Below, in pieces: positions 22,614-31,967 of a stretch of DNA of 64,000 nucleotides. Each line of letters starts with the position of its first letter. The first letter of the stretch is position 1. This stretch comes from Microbacterium suwonense. Lineage in GTDB: Bacteria > Actinomycetota > Actinomycetes > Actinomycetales > Microbacteriaceae. Location: NCBI RefSeq assembly GCF_030296555.1, contig NZ_AP027728.1:496001-560000 (forward strand), read 5' to 3'. The notes beneath the pieces are model-generated. The model saw nothing but the letters and a program-made list of their open reading frames with translations, ran no database searches and was not told where the DNA came from. The position numbers and the translations under genes are program-made.

Positions 22614-23512
22614 GTGCCCTCGAAACGCCGCCTTCGTTGGGCCGCACTCCCCTGGGAGTCGCGGCAGCCGTGGTTCTGGCAGGGTGTTCTGCCACTGAGC
22701 TCCACGGCTTCCTCCCCGGCTTCGAGGACGGTGCGCCGGCAGCGACGAACCAGACGGAGAATGTGGCCGGGCTGTGGGTCACCTCCTGGGTGATCCTGCT
22801 GATCGTGGGCGTCGTCACCTGGGGGCTGATGGGCTGGGCGGTCGTCATGTACCGCCGCCGCGCTGGGCAGACCGGTCTTCCGGTGCAGCTGCGCTACAAC
22901 ATGCCGATCGAGATCCTCTACACGGTCATCCCGCTGCTGCTCATCATGGGCATGTTCTTCTTCACCGCCCGTGCGCAGGCCGATATCGAGACGCCGTGGG
23001 AGAATCCGGACGTCGAGATCACCGCCATCGCCAAGCAGTGGGCCTGGGACTTCCAGTACGACGGCGAGGCCGAGGACAACTCCGACGCCGTCTGGACCAT
23101 GGGGGTCCAGGCCGATCCCGACGAGAATGGCGACATCGACCGCACGAAGCTGCCGACACTGTACCTGCCGGTCGACAAGAAGGTCACCATCGACCTGCAG
23201 TCGCGCGACACCATCCACTCCTTCTGGATCATCGACTTCCTGTACAAGAAGGACATGTACATCGGCAAGGACAACAGCTGGTCGTTCACCCCGACGCGCA
23301 TCGGCGAGTACGACGGCAAGTGCGCCGAACTCTGCGGCGAATACCACTCGATGATGCTGTTCAACGTCAAGGTGGTCTCTCAGGACGACTACGACGCATA
23401 CCTCCAGACCCTCCGTGACGAGGGCAACACGGGCGACATCACCGACGCCTACGACCGACTCAGCAATCTTCCGGGCACCGGCGCGAGCACGGGCGAAGAG
23501 GAAGGGAAGTAA
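22614..23512 (+). CDS. ctaC: CtaC, cytochrome c oxidase subunit II (frameshift near 22650)
   Basis: This aa3 oxidase subunit carries the CuA centre that accepts electrons from cytochrome c. The mature part is clear: two membrane spans (about 55-75 and 98-118), then the cupredoxin domain with the CuA motif CAELCGEYHSMM. The true N-terminus is in another frame: GTG 22614 encodes MPSKRRLRWAALPLGVAAA, and one C restored in CCCC 22649-22652 joins it to VVLAGCSATE, a lipobox. The corrected protein has 299 residues and is a predicted lipoprotein, processed by LspA. Confidence 0.92.
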
Positions 23513-23515
23513 GGC

Positions 23516-25246
23516 ATGACCACCACAGCTGAACCCAACCTGCTGCAGGGTGTGCGCCCCACGACGATTCCGCCCCGTCAGGCGTCGCTGCTCAGCTCCA
23601 CCCGCGTGGAGCAGAAGGGCAACATCGTCGTCAAGTGGATCACTTCCACCGATCACAAGACCATCGGGTACATGTACCTGATCACCTCGGTGCTGTTCTT
23701 CCTCCTCGGTGGTGTGATGGCGCTGATCATCCGCGCCGAGCTGTTCGCCCCCGGCATGCAGATCGTGCCGACCAAGGAGCAGTACAACCAGCTGTTCACC
23801 ATGCACGGCACGATCATGCTGCTGATGTTCGCGACGCCGCTGTTCGCCGGATTCGCCAACGCGATCCTGCCGCTGCAGCTGGGTGCTCCCGACGTCGCCT
23901 TCCCGCGATTGAACGCCTTCGCCTTCTGGCTGTTCTCCTTCGGGTCGACCATCGCCGTCGCCGGCTTCCTGACCCCGCAGGGCGCGGCGTCCTTCGGATG
24001 GTTCGCCTATCAGCCACTCGCGAACGCCACGTTCTCGCCGGGGGCCGGTGGAAACCTGTGGATGCTGGGGCTGGGCCTGTCCGGATTCGGAACCATCCTC
24101 GGTGCCGTGAACTTCATCACCACGGTGATCACGATGCGCGCCCCCGGTATGACCATGTGGCGCATGCCGATCTTCTCGTGGAACACCCTGATCACCAGTC
24201 TGCTGATCCTGATGGTGTTCCCGGTGCTGGCCGCCGCGATCCTCGCCGCGGCTGCAGACCGCGTACTCGGCGCACACGTCTACGATCCCGCCAACGGCGG
24301 TGTGCTGCTCTGGCAGCACCTGTTCTGGTTCTTCGGGCACCCCGAGGTGTACATCATCGCGCTGCCCTTCTTCGGCATCGTCTCCGAGGTGTTCCCGGTG
24401 TTCAGCCGCAAGCCGATCTTCGGCTACAAGACGCTGGTCTACGCGACCATCTCGATCGCCGCGCTGTCCGTGGCGGTGTGGGCTCACCACATGTACGCCA
24501 CCGGCGGCGTGCTGCTGCCGTTCTTCTCGCTCATGACGATGCTCATCGCCATCCCGACCGGTGTGAAGATCTTCAACTGGATCGGAACGATGTGGCGGGG
24601 CTCGATCACCTTCGAGACGCCCATGGTGTTCGCCCTCGGCTTCCTCGTCTCGTTCGTGTTCGGCGGGCTCACCGGCGTCATCCTGGCATCGCCGCCGCTG
24701 GACTTCCACATCACCGACTCGTACTTCGTGGTGGCGCACTTCCACTACGTGGTCTTCGGCACCGTCGTGTTCGCCATGTTCTCCGGCTTCTACTTCTGGT
24801 GGCCGAAGTGGACCGGACGGATGCTGAACGAGCGCCTCGGCTACATCCACTTCTGGATGCTGTTCATCGGCTTCCACATGACCTTCCTCGTGCAGCACTG
24901 GCTGGGCGTGGACGGCATGCCGCGTCGCTACGCCGACTATTCGGCCTATGACAACTGGGAATGGGGCAACCAGGTCTCCACGATCGGTGCCGTCATCCTC
25001 GGCGCATCCATGCTGCCGTTCTTCCTGAACGTCTGGATCACGGCTCGCAAGGCGCCGAAGGTCACCGTCGACGACCCGTGGGGCTATGGCGCATCTCTCG
25101 AGTGGGCGACGTCCTGCCCGCCGCCGCGTCATAACTTCACGTCCATCCCGCGCATCCGCAGTGAGCGCCCTGCATTCGACCTGAACCACCCCGAGGCGGC
25201 TGAGCAGCCCGTGCCGGTGGGTGCCGCGACCGGAGAGGCCAAGTAA
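23516..25246 (+). CDS. ctaD: CtaD, cytochrome c oxidase subunit I
   Basis: This is the catalytic heme a / heme a3-CuB subunit. The 576-residue polytopic protein starts [12 protein letters not shown], then [13 protein letters not shown]. The low-spin heme His lies in [12 protein letters not shown], the CuB and Tyr motif in [17 protein letters not shown], a His pair in [10 protein letters not shown], and the heme a3/a His ligands in [12 protein letters not shown]. It starts 4 bases after ctaC and is followed immediately by ctaF. Length and motifs are normal for actinobacterial CtaD. Confidence 0.98.
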   Translation: MTTTAEPNLLQGVRPTTIPPRQASLLSSTRVEQKGNIVVKWITSTDHKTIGYMYLITSVLFFLLGGVMALIIRAELFAPGMQIVPTKEQYNQLFTMHGTIMLLMFATPLFAGFANAILPLQLGAPDVAFPRLNAFAFWLFSFGSTIAVAGFLTPQGAASFGWFAYQPLANATFSPGAGGNLWMLGLGLSGFGTILGAVNFITTVITMRAPGMTMWRMPIFSWNTLITSLLILMVFPVLAAAILAAAADRVLGAHVYDPANGGVLLWQHLFWFFGHPEVYIIALPFFGIVSEVFPVFSRKPIFGYKTLVYATISIAALSVAVWAHHMYATGGVLLPFFSLMTMLIAIPTGVKIFNWIGTMWRGSITFETPMVFALGFLVSFVFGGLTGVILASPPLDFHITDSYFVVAHFHYVVFGTVVFAMFSGFYFWWPKWTGRMLNERLGYIHFWMLFIGFHMTFLVQHWLGVDGMPRRYADYSAYDNWEWGNQVSTIGAVILGASMLPFFLNVWITARKAPKVTVDDPWGYGASLEWATSCPPPRHNFTSIPRIRSERPAFDLNHPEAAEQPVPVGAATGEAK

Positions 25247-25249
25247 CCC

Positions 25250-25672
25250 ATGCGCACCAATATCGTCGTCTGGTGGGTCCTCGTCGGCTTCTTCGGGATC
25301 CTGTCCGCGGTCTACACCGTCTGGAACCTGCTCGATCCGTTCCACGGCTACGTGGAGTGGGTCGGCACGGTCGGACTGCTGTTCATCGCCTTCATGGCCG
25401 CGATGATCGCGATCTACCTGCGCAAGACCTACAGCGCACAGGGCGGGGAACTGCCCGAGGACGTGCTGACCGCCGACATCGATGACGGTGACCCGGAGCT
25501 CGGCGAGTTCAGCCCGTGGTCGTGGTGGCCGATCGTCCTGGCCGGTTCCGCCTCCGTCTTCATGGTCGGACTTGCCGTCGGGCATTTCCTGCTGCCGATC
25601 GGGCTGGCGATCTTCGTGGTTGCGATCGTCGGCTGGGTGTACGAGTACTACCGCGGACATTTCGCCCGCTGA
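25250..25672 (+). CDS. ctaF: CtaF, cytochrome c oxidase subunit IV
   Basis: This small actinobacterial oxidase subunit has 140 residues with four hydrophobic spans (about 5-27, 36-58, 88-108 and 110-130). Between spans two and three lies a hydrophilic loop including RKTYSAQGGELPEDV. WSWWPIVLAG is typical of the family. It starts 4 bases after ctaD and ends the ctaC-ctaD-ctaF operon before a strong hairpin. Confidence 0.93.
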   Translation: MRTNIVVWWVLVGFFGILSAVYTVWNLLDPFHGYVEWVGTVGLLFIAFMAAMIAIYLRKTYSAQGGELPEDVLTADIDDGDPELGEFSPWSWWPIVLAGSASVFMVGLAVGHFLLPIGLAIFVVAIVGWVYEYYRGHFAR

Positions 25673-25682
25673 CCGAAGCAGA

Positions 25683-25718
25683 GAAGCACCCCCGTGGCCT
25701 CAGACCCGGGGGTGCTTC
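25683..25718 (+). terminator. Hairpin after ctaF
   Basis: Perfect 12-base arms GAAGCACCCCCG (25683-25694) and CGGGGGTGCTTC (25707-25718) close a 12-base loop, 10 bases after the ctaF stop. Only a weak T-rich tail follows on the plus strand. It sits between convergent genes and may stop transcription from both sides. Confidence 0.75.
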
Positions 25719-25768
25719 GTCGTTCATGCTGTGCATCGGCGTCCCGGCGCATACCGAGAGGCCAGCTG

Positions 25769-26188
25769 TCAGGGCCTCGTGCGGATGCGGGGCACACCGG
25801 TGAGCGGATCGATGGGGCGGCGATGCACCCCGTCGTGGTCCTCGACGGGGTAACCCTCGCGCACCCAGTACTCGAAGCCGCCGATCAGCTCGCGCACGGG
25901 GTAGCCCAGCTTCGCGAACTCCAGGGCGCCCTTGGCACCGGCGTTGCATCCCGGGCTCCAGCAGTACACGACCACCTCGGAGCCCTCCGGAACCTCCTTC
26001 GGGGCCCTCTCTGAGATCTCCCGGTAATGCATGTGCACGGCGCCCGGGATGCGCCCCTGCGCCCACGCCTCATCCGTGCGCACGTCGATCACCACGACCG
26101 CCTCACCGGCCTTCTGAGCGGTGTACAGGTCGCTGCCATCGGTCTCGTAGGCGAGCTTGGCGGCGAAGAAGTCCTCACGATCGATCAT
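25769..26188 (-). CDS. Rhodanese-like domain protein
   Basis: This single-domain rhodanese-like protein has 139 residues. It shows VVVIDVRTDEAWAQGRIPGAVHM near the start, and the presumed active-site loop in VVYCWSPGCNAGAKGA, with the Cys of PGCN as the candidate persulfide residue. The C-terminus has LIGGFEYWVREGYPV. The substrate is not known. A TAGCCT element ends 6 bases before the ATG at 26188, so a leaderless message is predicted. It lies between the two oxidase operons with no obvious link to them. Confidence 0.87.
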   Translation of the reverse strand: MIDREDFFAAKLAYETDGSDLYTAQKAGEAVVVIDVRTDEAWAQGRIPGAVHMHYREISERAPKEVPEGSEVVVYCWSPGCNAGAKGALEFAKLGYPVRELIGGFEYWVREGYPVEDHDGVHRRPIDPLTGVPRIRTRP

Positions 26189-26194
26189 GCGATC

Positions 26195-26200
26195 AGGCTA
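26195..26200 (-). promoter_or_regulatory. -10 element (TAGCCT) for the rhodanese gene, leaderless spacing
   Basis: On the minus strand TAGCCT ends exactly 6 bases before ATG 26188. It lies just downstream of the hairpin that ends the qcr operon, so the gene appears to be transcribed separately. Confidence 0.48.
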
Positions 26201-26212
26201 CCCCGGGGCAAT

Positions 26213-26249
26213 GAAGAGGGCCCCGTCTGTGACAGACGGGGCCCTCTTC
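26213..26249 (-). terminator. Strong hairpin after qcrB
   Basis: A perfect 17-base stem, GAAGAGGGCCCCGTCTG (26213-26229) with CAGACGGGGCCCTCTTC (26233-26249), closes a 3-base loop. It lies 15 bases beyond the qcrB stop. There is no T tract on the minus strand after it. It is the longest perfect stem I found in the window and probably terminates the ctaE-qcrCAB transcript. Confidence 0.75.
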
Positions 26250-26264
26250 GGGGAGCGGGGAGGG

Positions 26265-28091
26265 TTACTCTCCGCCCTCCGACTTCTTGCGCGGCTTCTT
26301 CTTCGCCGGCTCCTTGGCGATCACCGAACTCGGAGTGTTCGGCGTCTCATCGACCGTGATGTCGGCGGGCTCGATCTGATCCTCCGAGGTCACACCTGCG
26401 CGCGCGTGCGCACCCGCGATCTCTTCGGCCTCGATCTCGGCATCGTGCGCGAGGGCGTGCTGCTGGTGAGCATCCGCCGCGTCGATCTGCGCCTGAGTGA
26501 GCGGCTGCAGCCGATCCTCGAAGAACCAGCGCGAGAGCGAGGAGCGCAGGTTCTCGTGCCACGGGATGCGGCCCTTCGCGTTCGGCCGGACCACCAGCGG
26601 CTGGTAGGTCTCGTAGTCGATGAGCTTCCAGCGGTCGTACACATCGACCGGCTGGTGCACCTCGACGAACTCGCCACCAGGCAGACGCACGATGCGTCCG
26701 GACTCGTAGCCGTGCAGCACGATCTCGCGGTCCTTCTTCTGCAGCGCGATGCAGATGCGCTTGGTGATGAAGTACCCGAGCACCGGTCCGACGATCAGCA
26801 GCGCCTGGAGCGTGTGGATCACGCCCTCCATGGTCAACATGAAGTGCGTCGCCATGAGGTCGGACGATGCGGCCGCCCACAGCACCGCATAGAAGATCAT
26901 GCCGGCGACGCCGATGGCCGTGCGCGTCGCTGCGTTGCGCGGGCGGTCGGCGATGTGGTGCTCGCGCTTGTCGCCGGTGACCCAGGCCTCGATGAAGGGG
27001 TACAGGGCGACGAGGACGATGAACACACCCAGCACGGCGACCGGGATCAGGATGCCCAGCGACAGGGTGAAGTTGCCTAGCGGAACATCCAGATGCGGGG
27101 GAGCGAGGCGCAGCGCGCCGTCGGCGAAGCCGATGTACCAGTCGGGCTGGGTACCCGCCGACACCGGTGACGGGTCGTACGGACCGTAGTTCCACACCGG
27201 GTTGATCTGGAAGAAGGTGGCTATCAGCACGATGGTGCCGAAGACGATGAACAGGAAACCGCCCATCTTGGACATGTAGACCGGCATCATCGGGTAGCCC
27301 ACGACGTTGTCGTTCGAGCGGCCGGGACCGGCGAACTGGGTGTGCTTGTTGATGACCATCAGCATGAGGTGAAGGGCGACGAACGCGATCACCAGCAGCG
27401 GCAGCAGCAGGATGTGCAGCGTGTACAGGCGACCGACGATGTCACTGCCGGGGAACTCGCCGCCGAAGATCAGGAACGAGGTCCAGGTGCCGATCAGCGG
27501 GATGCCCTTGATCATGCCGTCGATGATGCGCAGGCCGTTGCCGGAGAGCAGGTCGTCCGGAAGCGAGTAGCCGGTGAAGCCCTCGGCCATCGCCAGGATG
27601 AACAGCACGAAGCCGATCACCCAGTTCAGCTCGCGCGGCTTGCGGAATGCACCGGTGAAGAACACGCGCAGCATGTGGATGCCGATGCCGGCGACGAAGA
27701 CCAGCGCCGCCCAGTGGTGGATCTGGCGGACCAGCAGGCCGCCGCGCAGATCGAACGAGATGTGCAGCGTCGACTCCAGCGCCGCCGACATCTCGATGCC
27801 CCGCATCGGCTCGTACGCGCCGGTGTAGTGCGTGGGAACCATCGTGGCCTGGAAGAAGAATGTCAGGAACGTGCCCGACAGGAAGACGACGACGAAGCTC
27901 CACAGTGCGATCTCGCCGAGCATGAACGACCAGTGATCGGGGAAGATCTTCCGGCCGAGCTCCTTGACGAACCCGGAGAGGCTGGTGCGCTCGTCGATGT
28001 AGTTGGCCGTGGCGCCGATGAAGCGGCCGCCGAGCGGCTTGTCCCTCGTGTCAGCGGGCTTGGTGTCCTCGTGAAGAGTTGCGGTGCTCAA
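26265..28091 (-). CDS. qcrB: QcrB, cytochrome b subunit of the bcc complex
   Basis: This membrane diheme b subunit oxidises menaquinol. It has 608 residues, longer than mitochondrial cytochrome b because of actinobacterial N- and C-terminal extensions; the tail ends in a Lys-rich stretch KEPAKKKPRKKSEGGE. Heme-ligand His lie in HHWAALVFVAGIGIHMLRVF and in LHILLLPLLVIAFVALHLMLM, and GYSLPDDLLSG and PDWYIGFADG are conserved. Its ATG overlaps the qcrA stop as ATGA, showing coupling. Confidence 0.97.
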   Translation of the reverse strand: MSTATLHEDTKPADTRDKPLGGRFIGATANYIDERTSLSGFVKELGRKIFPDHWSFMLGEIALWSFVVVFLSGTFLTFFFQATMVPTHYTGAYEPMRGIEMSAALESTLHISFDLRGGLLVRQIHHWAALVFVAGIGIHMLRVFFTGAFRKPRELNWVIGFVLFILAMAEGFTGYSLPDDLLSGNGLRIIDGMIKGIPLIGTWTSFLIFGGEFPGSDIVGRLYTLHILLLPLLVIAFVALHLMLMVINKHTQFAGPGRSNDNVVGYPMMPVYMSKMGGFLFIVFGTIVLIATFFQINPVWNYGPYDPSPVSAGTQPDWYIGFADGALRLAPPHLDVPLGNFTLSLGILIPVAVLGVFIVLVALYPFIEAWVTGDKREHHIADRPRNAATRTAIGVAGMIFYAVLWAAASSDLMATHFMLTMEGVIHTLQALLIVGPVLGYFITKRICIALQKKDREIVLHGYESGRIVRLPGGEFVEVHQPVDVYDRWKLIDYETYQPLVVRPNAKGRIPWHENLRSSLSRWFFEDRLQPLTQAQIDAADAHQQHALAHDAEIEAEEIAGAHARAGVTSEDQIEPADITVDETPNTPSSVIAKEPAKKKPRKKSEGGE

Positions 28092-29164
28092 TGACGCTCC
28101 CAGAAGCTCGGGCCGACAGGTTCGTTGAAGTCGTCGGTGGCGATGAGGTAGCCCTCATCGTCGACGGCGATCGGCAGCTGCGGCAGCGGGCGCGCAGCCG
28201 GTCCGAAGATGACCTTGGCGTGGTCGGTGACGTCGAACTGCGACTGGTGGCAGGGGCACAGCAGGTGGTGCGTCTGCTGCTCGTAGAGCGCGACAGGGCA
28301 TCCGACGTGGGTACAGACCTTGGAGTACGCGACGATGCCGTTGTACGACCAGCTCTTGCGCTCCTCGGACTCGATCAGCTGCTCCGGGCGCAGGCGCATC
28401 AGCAGAACGATCGCCTTGGCCTTCTCCTCGAGCAGACCGCCCGCGTGGCCGAGTTCGTTCAGCCCTTCGGGGATCACGTGCACAGCCGACCCCAGCGTGA
28501 CGTCCGCAGCGCGGATCGGCGTGCCCTCGGGGTCGTGGACCAGACGTGTGCCGGCCTTCCACATGGTGTGCTGCAGGAGGGCAACCGGGTCGCCGGCCTG
28601 CGGGTTATCCGGAGTGGCGAACGGTGCGAGGCCGCGGAACAGCGTGACGCCCGGGACGATGGAGGCCACGACGGCGGCGATCAGCGAGTTGCGGATCATC
28701 GTGCGGCGGCCGAACCCGGACTCCTCGTTCGCGTCGGCGAACGCCTGGACAGCCGCCTCGCGTGTGCTGTCGCGACCGCGCGTCGGGTGACGGTGCTCGA
28801 TGAACTCCTTGTCGTTCATCAGTGTCTTCGACCAGTGGATCGCGCCGATTCCGATGCTCAGCAGGGCGAGGGCGATGCCCAGGCCGATGAACAGGTTGTT
28901 GTAGCGCACATCGATGAGTGAACCCGACTCGATCGGGAACAGCATGTACGCGGCGACCGCCCAGATGCTGCCTGCCAGCGACAGGTAGAAGAGCGTGTAG
29001 ACGGTGCGAGCCGCGGTCCTCTCGACCTTCGGATCCTTGTCCGTCATCCGCTCACGGTGTGGCGGCACTCCCGGATTCACTGCGGGATCGCTGACTGCGA
29101 CGCCCAGCCCCGGTGAGGGCTGGTAGGCCCGCTCCAGAGCCTGCGTGTCGTCGTCGTTTGCCAT
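28088..29164 (-). CDS. qcrA: QcrA, Rieske iron-sulfur subunit of the bcc complex
   Basis: This protein passes electrons from menaquinol to the cytochrome cc subunit via a 2Fe-2S centre. It has 358 residues with three membrane spans (about 58-80, 92-112 and 180-200), the actinobacterial form. The Rieske ligands are CTHVGCPV and CPCHQSQFD in the C-terminal domain, about residues 288-315. The second box has CHQS where many relatives have CHGS. It lies 36 bases after qcrC and overlaps qcrB by 4 bases. Confidence 0.97.
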   Translation of the reverse strand: MANDDDTQALERAYQPSPGLGVAVSDPAVNPGVPPHRERMTDKDPKVERTAARTVYTLFYLSLAGSIWAVAAYMLFPIESGSLIDVRYNNLFIGLGIALALLSIGIGAIHWSKTLMNDKEFIEHRHPTRGRDSTREAAVQAFADANEESGFGRRTMIRNSLIAAVVASIVPGVTLFRGLAPFATPDNPQAGDPVALLQHTMWKAGTRLVHDPEGTPIRAADVTLGSAVHVIPEGLNELGHAGGLLEEKAKAIVLLMRLRPEQLIESEERKSWSYNGIVAYSKVCTHVGCPVALYEQQTHHLLCPCHQSQFDVTDHAKVIFGPAARPLPQLPIAVDDEGYLIATDDFNEPVGPSFWERH

Positions 29165-29200
29165 GGTGCTCCTCGTGCGTGGTTCGTCGATGAAAGTGCG

Positions 29201-30034
29201 TCAGTTGGACTTCGCCGTGATCCACACGGTGAGGGCGACCAGTGCGCCGATGCCGAAGATCCAGATGAACAGGCCCTCGGAGACGGGGCCCAGCGAGCCG
29301 AGCGTGAATCCGCCGACCTGGACCTCGTTCTGCTGGAACACCAGGGCGGCGATGATGTCGCGCTTGTCCTCGGTGCTCAGGTTCGTGTCGCCGAACACGG
29401 GCATGTTCTGCGGACCGGTGACCATGGCCGCGTAGATGTGCAGCGCGCTCGTCGAGGTCAGCGCCGGGGCGTACTTGCCCTCGGTGAGCGCACCACCGGC
29501 GGCGGCGACGTTGTGGCACATCGCACAGTTGATGCGGAACAGCTCCGCACCCTTCGAGATGTTGCGCTCATCGGAGGCGTTCTCAGGATTGGCCTCACCC
29601 GAGAGCACCCAGTCCTCCGGGTAGGTCGGGCCGGGGGCGACGGACTGCACGTAGGCGGCCATGGCGCGGATCTGCGCCTCGGTGAACTGCGGCGCCTTCT
29701 GCGGAGCCTGCGGCCCCTGCATCTGCAGCGGCATCCGGCCGGTCGCCAGCTGGAACTCGACAGACAGCTCGCCCACGCCGATCAGGCTCGGACCCTCGCT
29801 GGTGCCCTGCAGATCCATGCCGTGACAGGTCGCGCAGTTGGCGGTGAACAGCTTCTGCCCGTCGGCGACCGTCAGCTCGGCCGCGGTGCTGGTCTGCGTG
29901 TCGGCTGTCGCACCCATCGCTGCCGTCGCGCCGGCGTAGACGCCGCCGGTGAGCAGCAGCCCGGCGCCGATCAGTGCGGCTGCGGCGAAGGGACTGCGGC
30001 GGCCGCGCGAACGGTGCTTCTTCTCTCGTGCCAT
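29201..30034 (-). CDS. qcrC: QcrC, diheme cytochrome cc subunit of the bcc complex
   Basis: This protein carries two c-type hemes and replaces a soluble cytochrome c in the bcc-aa3 supercomplex. The 277-residue product has a basic N-terminus MAREKKHRSRGRR, an N-terminal membrane segment, heme motifs CATCHG (about residue 66) and CAMCHN (about 167), and a C-terminal anchor WIFGIGALVALTVWITAKSN. I chose ATG 30034. An in-frame ATG at 30058 overlaps the ctaE stop as ATGA and is a real alternative, adding MRAERFSD. The open frame runs further upstream but overlaps ctaE. Confidence 0.94.
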   Translation of the reverse strand: MAREKKHRSRGRRSPFAAAALIGAGLLLTGGVYAGATAAMGATADTQTSTAAELTVADGQKLFTANCATCHGMDLQGTSEGPSLIGVGELSVEFQLATGRMPLQMQGPQAPQKAPQFTEAQIRAMAAYVQSVAPGPTYPEDWVLSGEANPENASDERNISKGAELFRINCAMCHNVAAAGGALTEGKYAPALTSTSALHIYAAMVTGPQNMPVFGDTNLSTEDKRDIIAALVFQQNEVQVGGFTLGSLGPVSEGLFIWIFGIGALVALTVWITAKSN

Positions 30035-30054
30035 GTCAGAAAAACGCTCCGCTC

Positions 30055-30708
30055 TCATTTCAGGAAGTAGATGACGAAGAACAGGACGACCCAGACGACG
30101 TCGACGAAGTGCCAGTAGTACGACACGACGATCGAGGAGGTCGCCTCCTTGTGACGGAAGTTCTTCACGGCATAGGCGCGTCCGATCACGAGGACGAAGG
30201 CGATCAGACCGCCGGTCACGTGCAGGGCGTGGAAGCCGGTGGTGAGGTAGAACGCGGAGGCGTACGAGTCGGCCTGGATCGGCAGCCCCTCGGTGACCAG
30301 CTGTGCGTACTCCCACACCTGGCCGCTGACGAAGATCGCGCCGAGGATGAAGGTGAGCCAGAACCACTCGACCATTCCCCAGCCGAACAGGCGGCGGCGG
30401 CCGGCTGCGTTCACCTTGCCGCGCGCGACATGGTACGGCTGCAGGTCCTCCGCCGCGAAGACGCCCATCTGGCAGGTGAACGACGACGCCACGAGGATGA
30501 GCGTGTTCACGAGCGCATAGGGGACGTTCAGCATCTCGGTGCGGTCGGCCCACAGCTCCGGGGAGGTGCTTCGAAGGGTGAAGTAGATCGCGAAGAGTCC
30601 CGCGAAGAACATCACCTCGCTGCCGAGCCACACGATGGTGCCGACAGCGACCGGATTGGGGCGCTTGATGGTTCTTGCCGCCGGGGCATGCGTCGCTGAG
30701 GTGGTCAC
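30055..30708 (-). CDS. ctaE: CtaE, cytochrome c oxidase subunit III
   Basis: This heme-free oxidase subunit has 217 residues with five membrane spans. Motifs include [23 protein letters not shown] at the start, the conserved [10 protein letters not shown], and the C-terminal [15 protein letters not shown] and [21 protein letters not shown] chose GTG 30708 because CATAAT ends 6 bases before it. An upstream ATG at 30747 would have to be read through that element. It is first in the ctaE-qcrC-qcrA-qcrB operon, facing ctaC-ctaD-ctaF. Confidence 0.95.
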   Translation of the reverse strand: MTTSATHAPAARTIKRPNPVAVGTIVWLGSEVMFFAGLFAIYFTLRSTSPELWADRTEMLNVPYALVNTLILVASSFTCQMGVFAAEDLQPYHVARGKVNAAGRRRLFGWGMVEWFWLTFILGAIFVSGQVWEYAQLVTEGLPIQADSYASAFYLTTGFHALHVTGGLIAFVLVIGRAYAVKNFRHKEATSSIVVSYYWHFVDVVWVVLFFVIYFLK

Positions 30709-30714
30709 AGACCC

Positions 30715-30720
30715 ATTATG
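30715..30720 (-). promoter_or_regulatory. -10 element (CATAAT) for ctaE-qcrCAB, leaderless spacing
   Basis: On the minus strand CATAAT ends 6 bases before GTG 30708, so the oxidase/bcc operon should begin with a leaderless ctaE. Confidence 0.48.
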
Positions 30721-30775
30721 GCCGATTCTGCGCGGTGATTCTTGCACCTCCCTCGCCCGTTTCGCTGTTCCCAGA

Positions 30776-30791
30776 CTTAGGAGGACCTAAG
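30776..30791 (+). promoter_or_regulatory. Inverted repeat around a ribosome-binding site in the ctaE-trpD gap
   Basis: Arms CTTAGG and CCTAAG flank AGGA, so the sequence AGGAGG is partly inside the stem. It could be an operator for either divergent gene, or an RNA hairpin hiding the ribosome site of the 32-codon frame that starts at 30794. Confidence 0.45.
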
Positions 30792-30793
30792 AA

Positions 30794-30892
30794 ATGCCTG
30801 CGAATCCGCCTGGGGACAGCGAAGGATGCCGCGCTGCCGTCATGCGGAGACTGCACGCGCCATCGCCGGATTATGATCGCAGTCATGGCTGA
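30794..30892 (+). CDS. Possible 32-residue leader peptide upstream of trpD
   Basis: ATG 30794 follows AGGAGG with 9 bases between, the best ribosome site in this gap, and opens a frame of 32 codons (MPANPPGDSE at the start) ending inside trpD at 30892. It contains no Trp codon, so it is not a classical trp attenuator peptide. Overlap with the trpD start could couple or compete with it. No family is recognised. The coding case is weak. Confidence 0.25.
   Translation: MPANPPGDSEGCRAAVMRRLHAPSPDYDRSHG
30872..30877 (+). promoter_or_regulatory. -10 element (TATGAT) for trpD
   Basis: TATGAT ends 7 bases before ATG 30885. This supports ATG 30885 over the in-frame ATG 30873, which lies inside the element. 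Confidence 0.42.
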
Positions 30893-31949
30893 CTCCCTCA
30901 CCTGGCCCGATGTGCTGTCCACTCTGCTGGAGAGGCGTGATCTCAGTGTCTGGGAGTCCACCTGGGCGATGCGGCAGGTGATGCAGGGCAAGGCCACTCA
31001 GGCGCAGCTGGCCGGCTTCCTGATCGCGCTGCGCGCCAAGGGCGAGACCGTCGACGAGGTCGTCGGCTTCCGAGACGCGATCCTCGAGGCCGCCGTGCCG
31101 CTGCCGGTCTCCTCGGATGTGCTCGACATCGTCGGCACCGGCGGAGACCGGGTGGGCACGGTGAACGTGTCGACGACGGCGGCCATCATCATCGGCGCCA
31201 CAGGGGTCCCCGTCGTCAAGCACGGCAATCGCGCGGCGAGCTCGTCCTCGGGCTCCTCCGATGTGCTCGCCGCCCTCGGGCTGAACATCTCGCTCGATCC
31301 CGTGCATGTGGCATCCGTGCTGGAGCGCACCGGCATCACCTTCGCCTGGGCTGCGGCGTTCCACCCCGGTTTCAAACACGCCGGCGCCGTGCGCTCCGAA
31401 CTCGCCGTCCCGACGGTGTTCAACGTGCTCGGCCCGCTGTGCAACCCGGCGCGCGCGGAGGCCAACGCGGTCGGCGTCGCCAATCCCGACCTCGTGCCGC
31501 TGATCACGGGGGTGTTCCGCACTCGCGGTGCCACGGCGCTGGTCTTCCGCGGCGACGATGGACTCGACGAGCTGACCACCACCGGTCACAGCCGCATCTG
31601 GGAGGTCGCCAGGGGCGACGTCCACGAGCACGACCTGGATCCCCGCGATCTCGGCATCCCACTGGCCGATCTGTCGGATCTGATCGGCGGCGCCCCCGAG
31701 CTCAACGCCCGCATCCTGCGGCGCACGCTGGATGGCGAGAAGGGTGCGGTGCGCGACATCGTGCTGCTCAATGCCGCGGCAGGCATCGTCTCCTACGAGC
31801 TCTCCCACGATGCGGCGCTGACCCAGCGGCCCATAGTCGAGCGGCTGGGCGAGGCCTACGAGCGCGCCGCCGCTGCCATCGACGACGGTCGTGCGGCTGC
31901 GAAGCTCGATGTCTGGATCCGCGCCACGCAGGACACCGCAGCGGCCTGA
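30885..31949 (+). CDS. trpD: TrpD, anthranilate phosphoribosyltransferase
   Basis: TrpD joins anthranilate to PRPP in tryptophan synthesis. The 354-residue protein has an N-terminal helical domain, the PRPP loop DIVGTGGDRVGTVNVST (about 82-98), KHGNRAASSSSGSSDVLAALG (about 108-128), and FNVLGPLCNPA. The gene is alone: no other trp gene is present in the window. The PHP-protein gene starts 18 bases later and may be cotranscribed. Confidence 0.96.
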   Translation: MADSLTWPDVLSTLLERRDLSVWESTWAMRQVMQGKATQAQLAGFLIALRAKGETVDEVVGFRDAILEAAVPLPVSSDVLDIVGTGGDRVGTVNVSTTAAIIIGATGVPVVKHGNRAASSSSGSSDVLAALGLNISLDPVHVASVLERTGITFAWAAAFHPGFKHAGAVRSELAVPTVFNVLGPLCNPARAEANAVGVANPDLVPLITGVFRTRGATALVFRGDDGLDELTTTGHSRIWEVARGDVHEHDLDPRDLGIPLADLSDLIGGAPELNARILRRTLDGEKGAVRDIVLLNAAAGIVSYELSHDAALTQRPIVERLGEAYERAAAAIDDGRAAAKLDVWIRATQDTAAA

Positions 31950-31967
31950 CCGGCCCGCCTCGATGCC

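Noticed and set aside
22571..25660. Very long minus-strand open frame over ctaC-ctaD-ctaF
   Set aside because: It is antisense to three certain genes, is rich in His/Asp/Arg/Gln with no known domain, and follows from GC-rich codon bias. Similar frames at 3278-5701 and 61505-63799 were rejected for the same reason.
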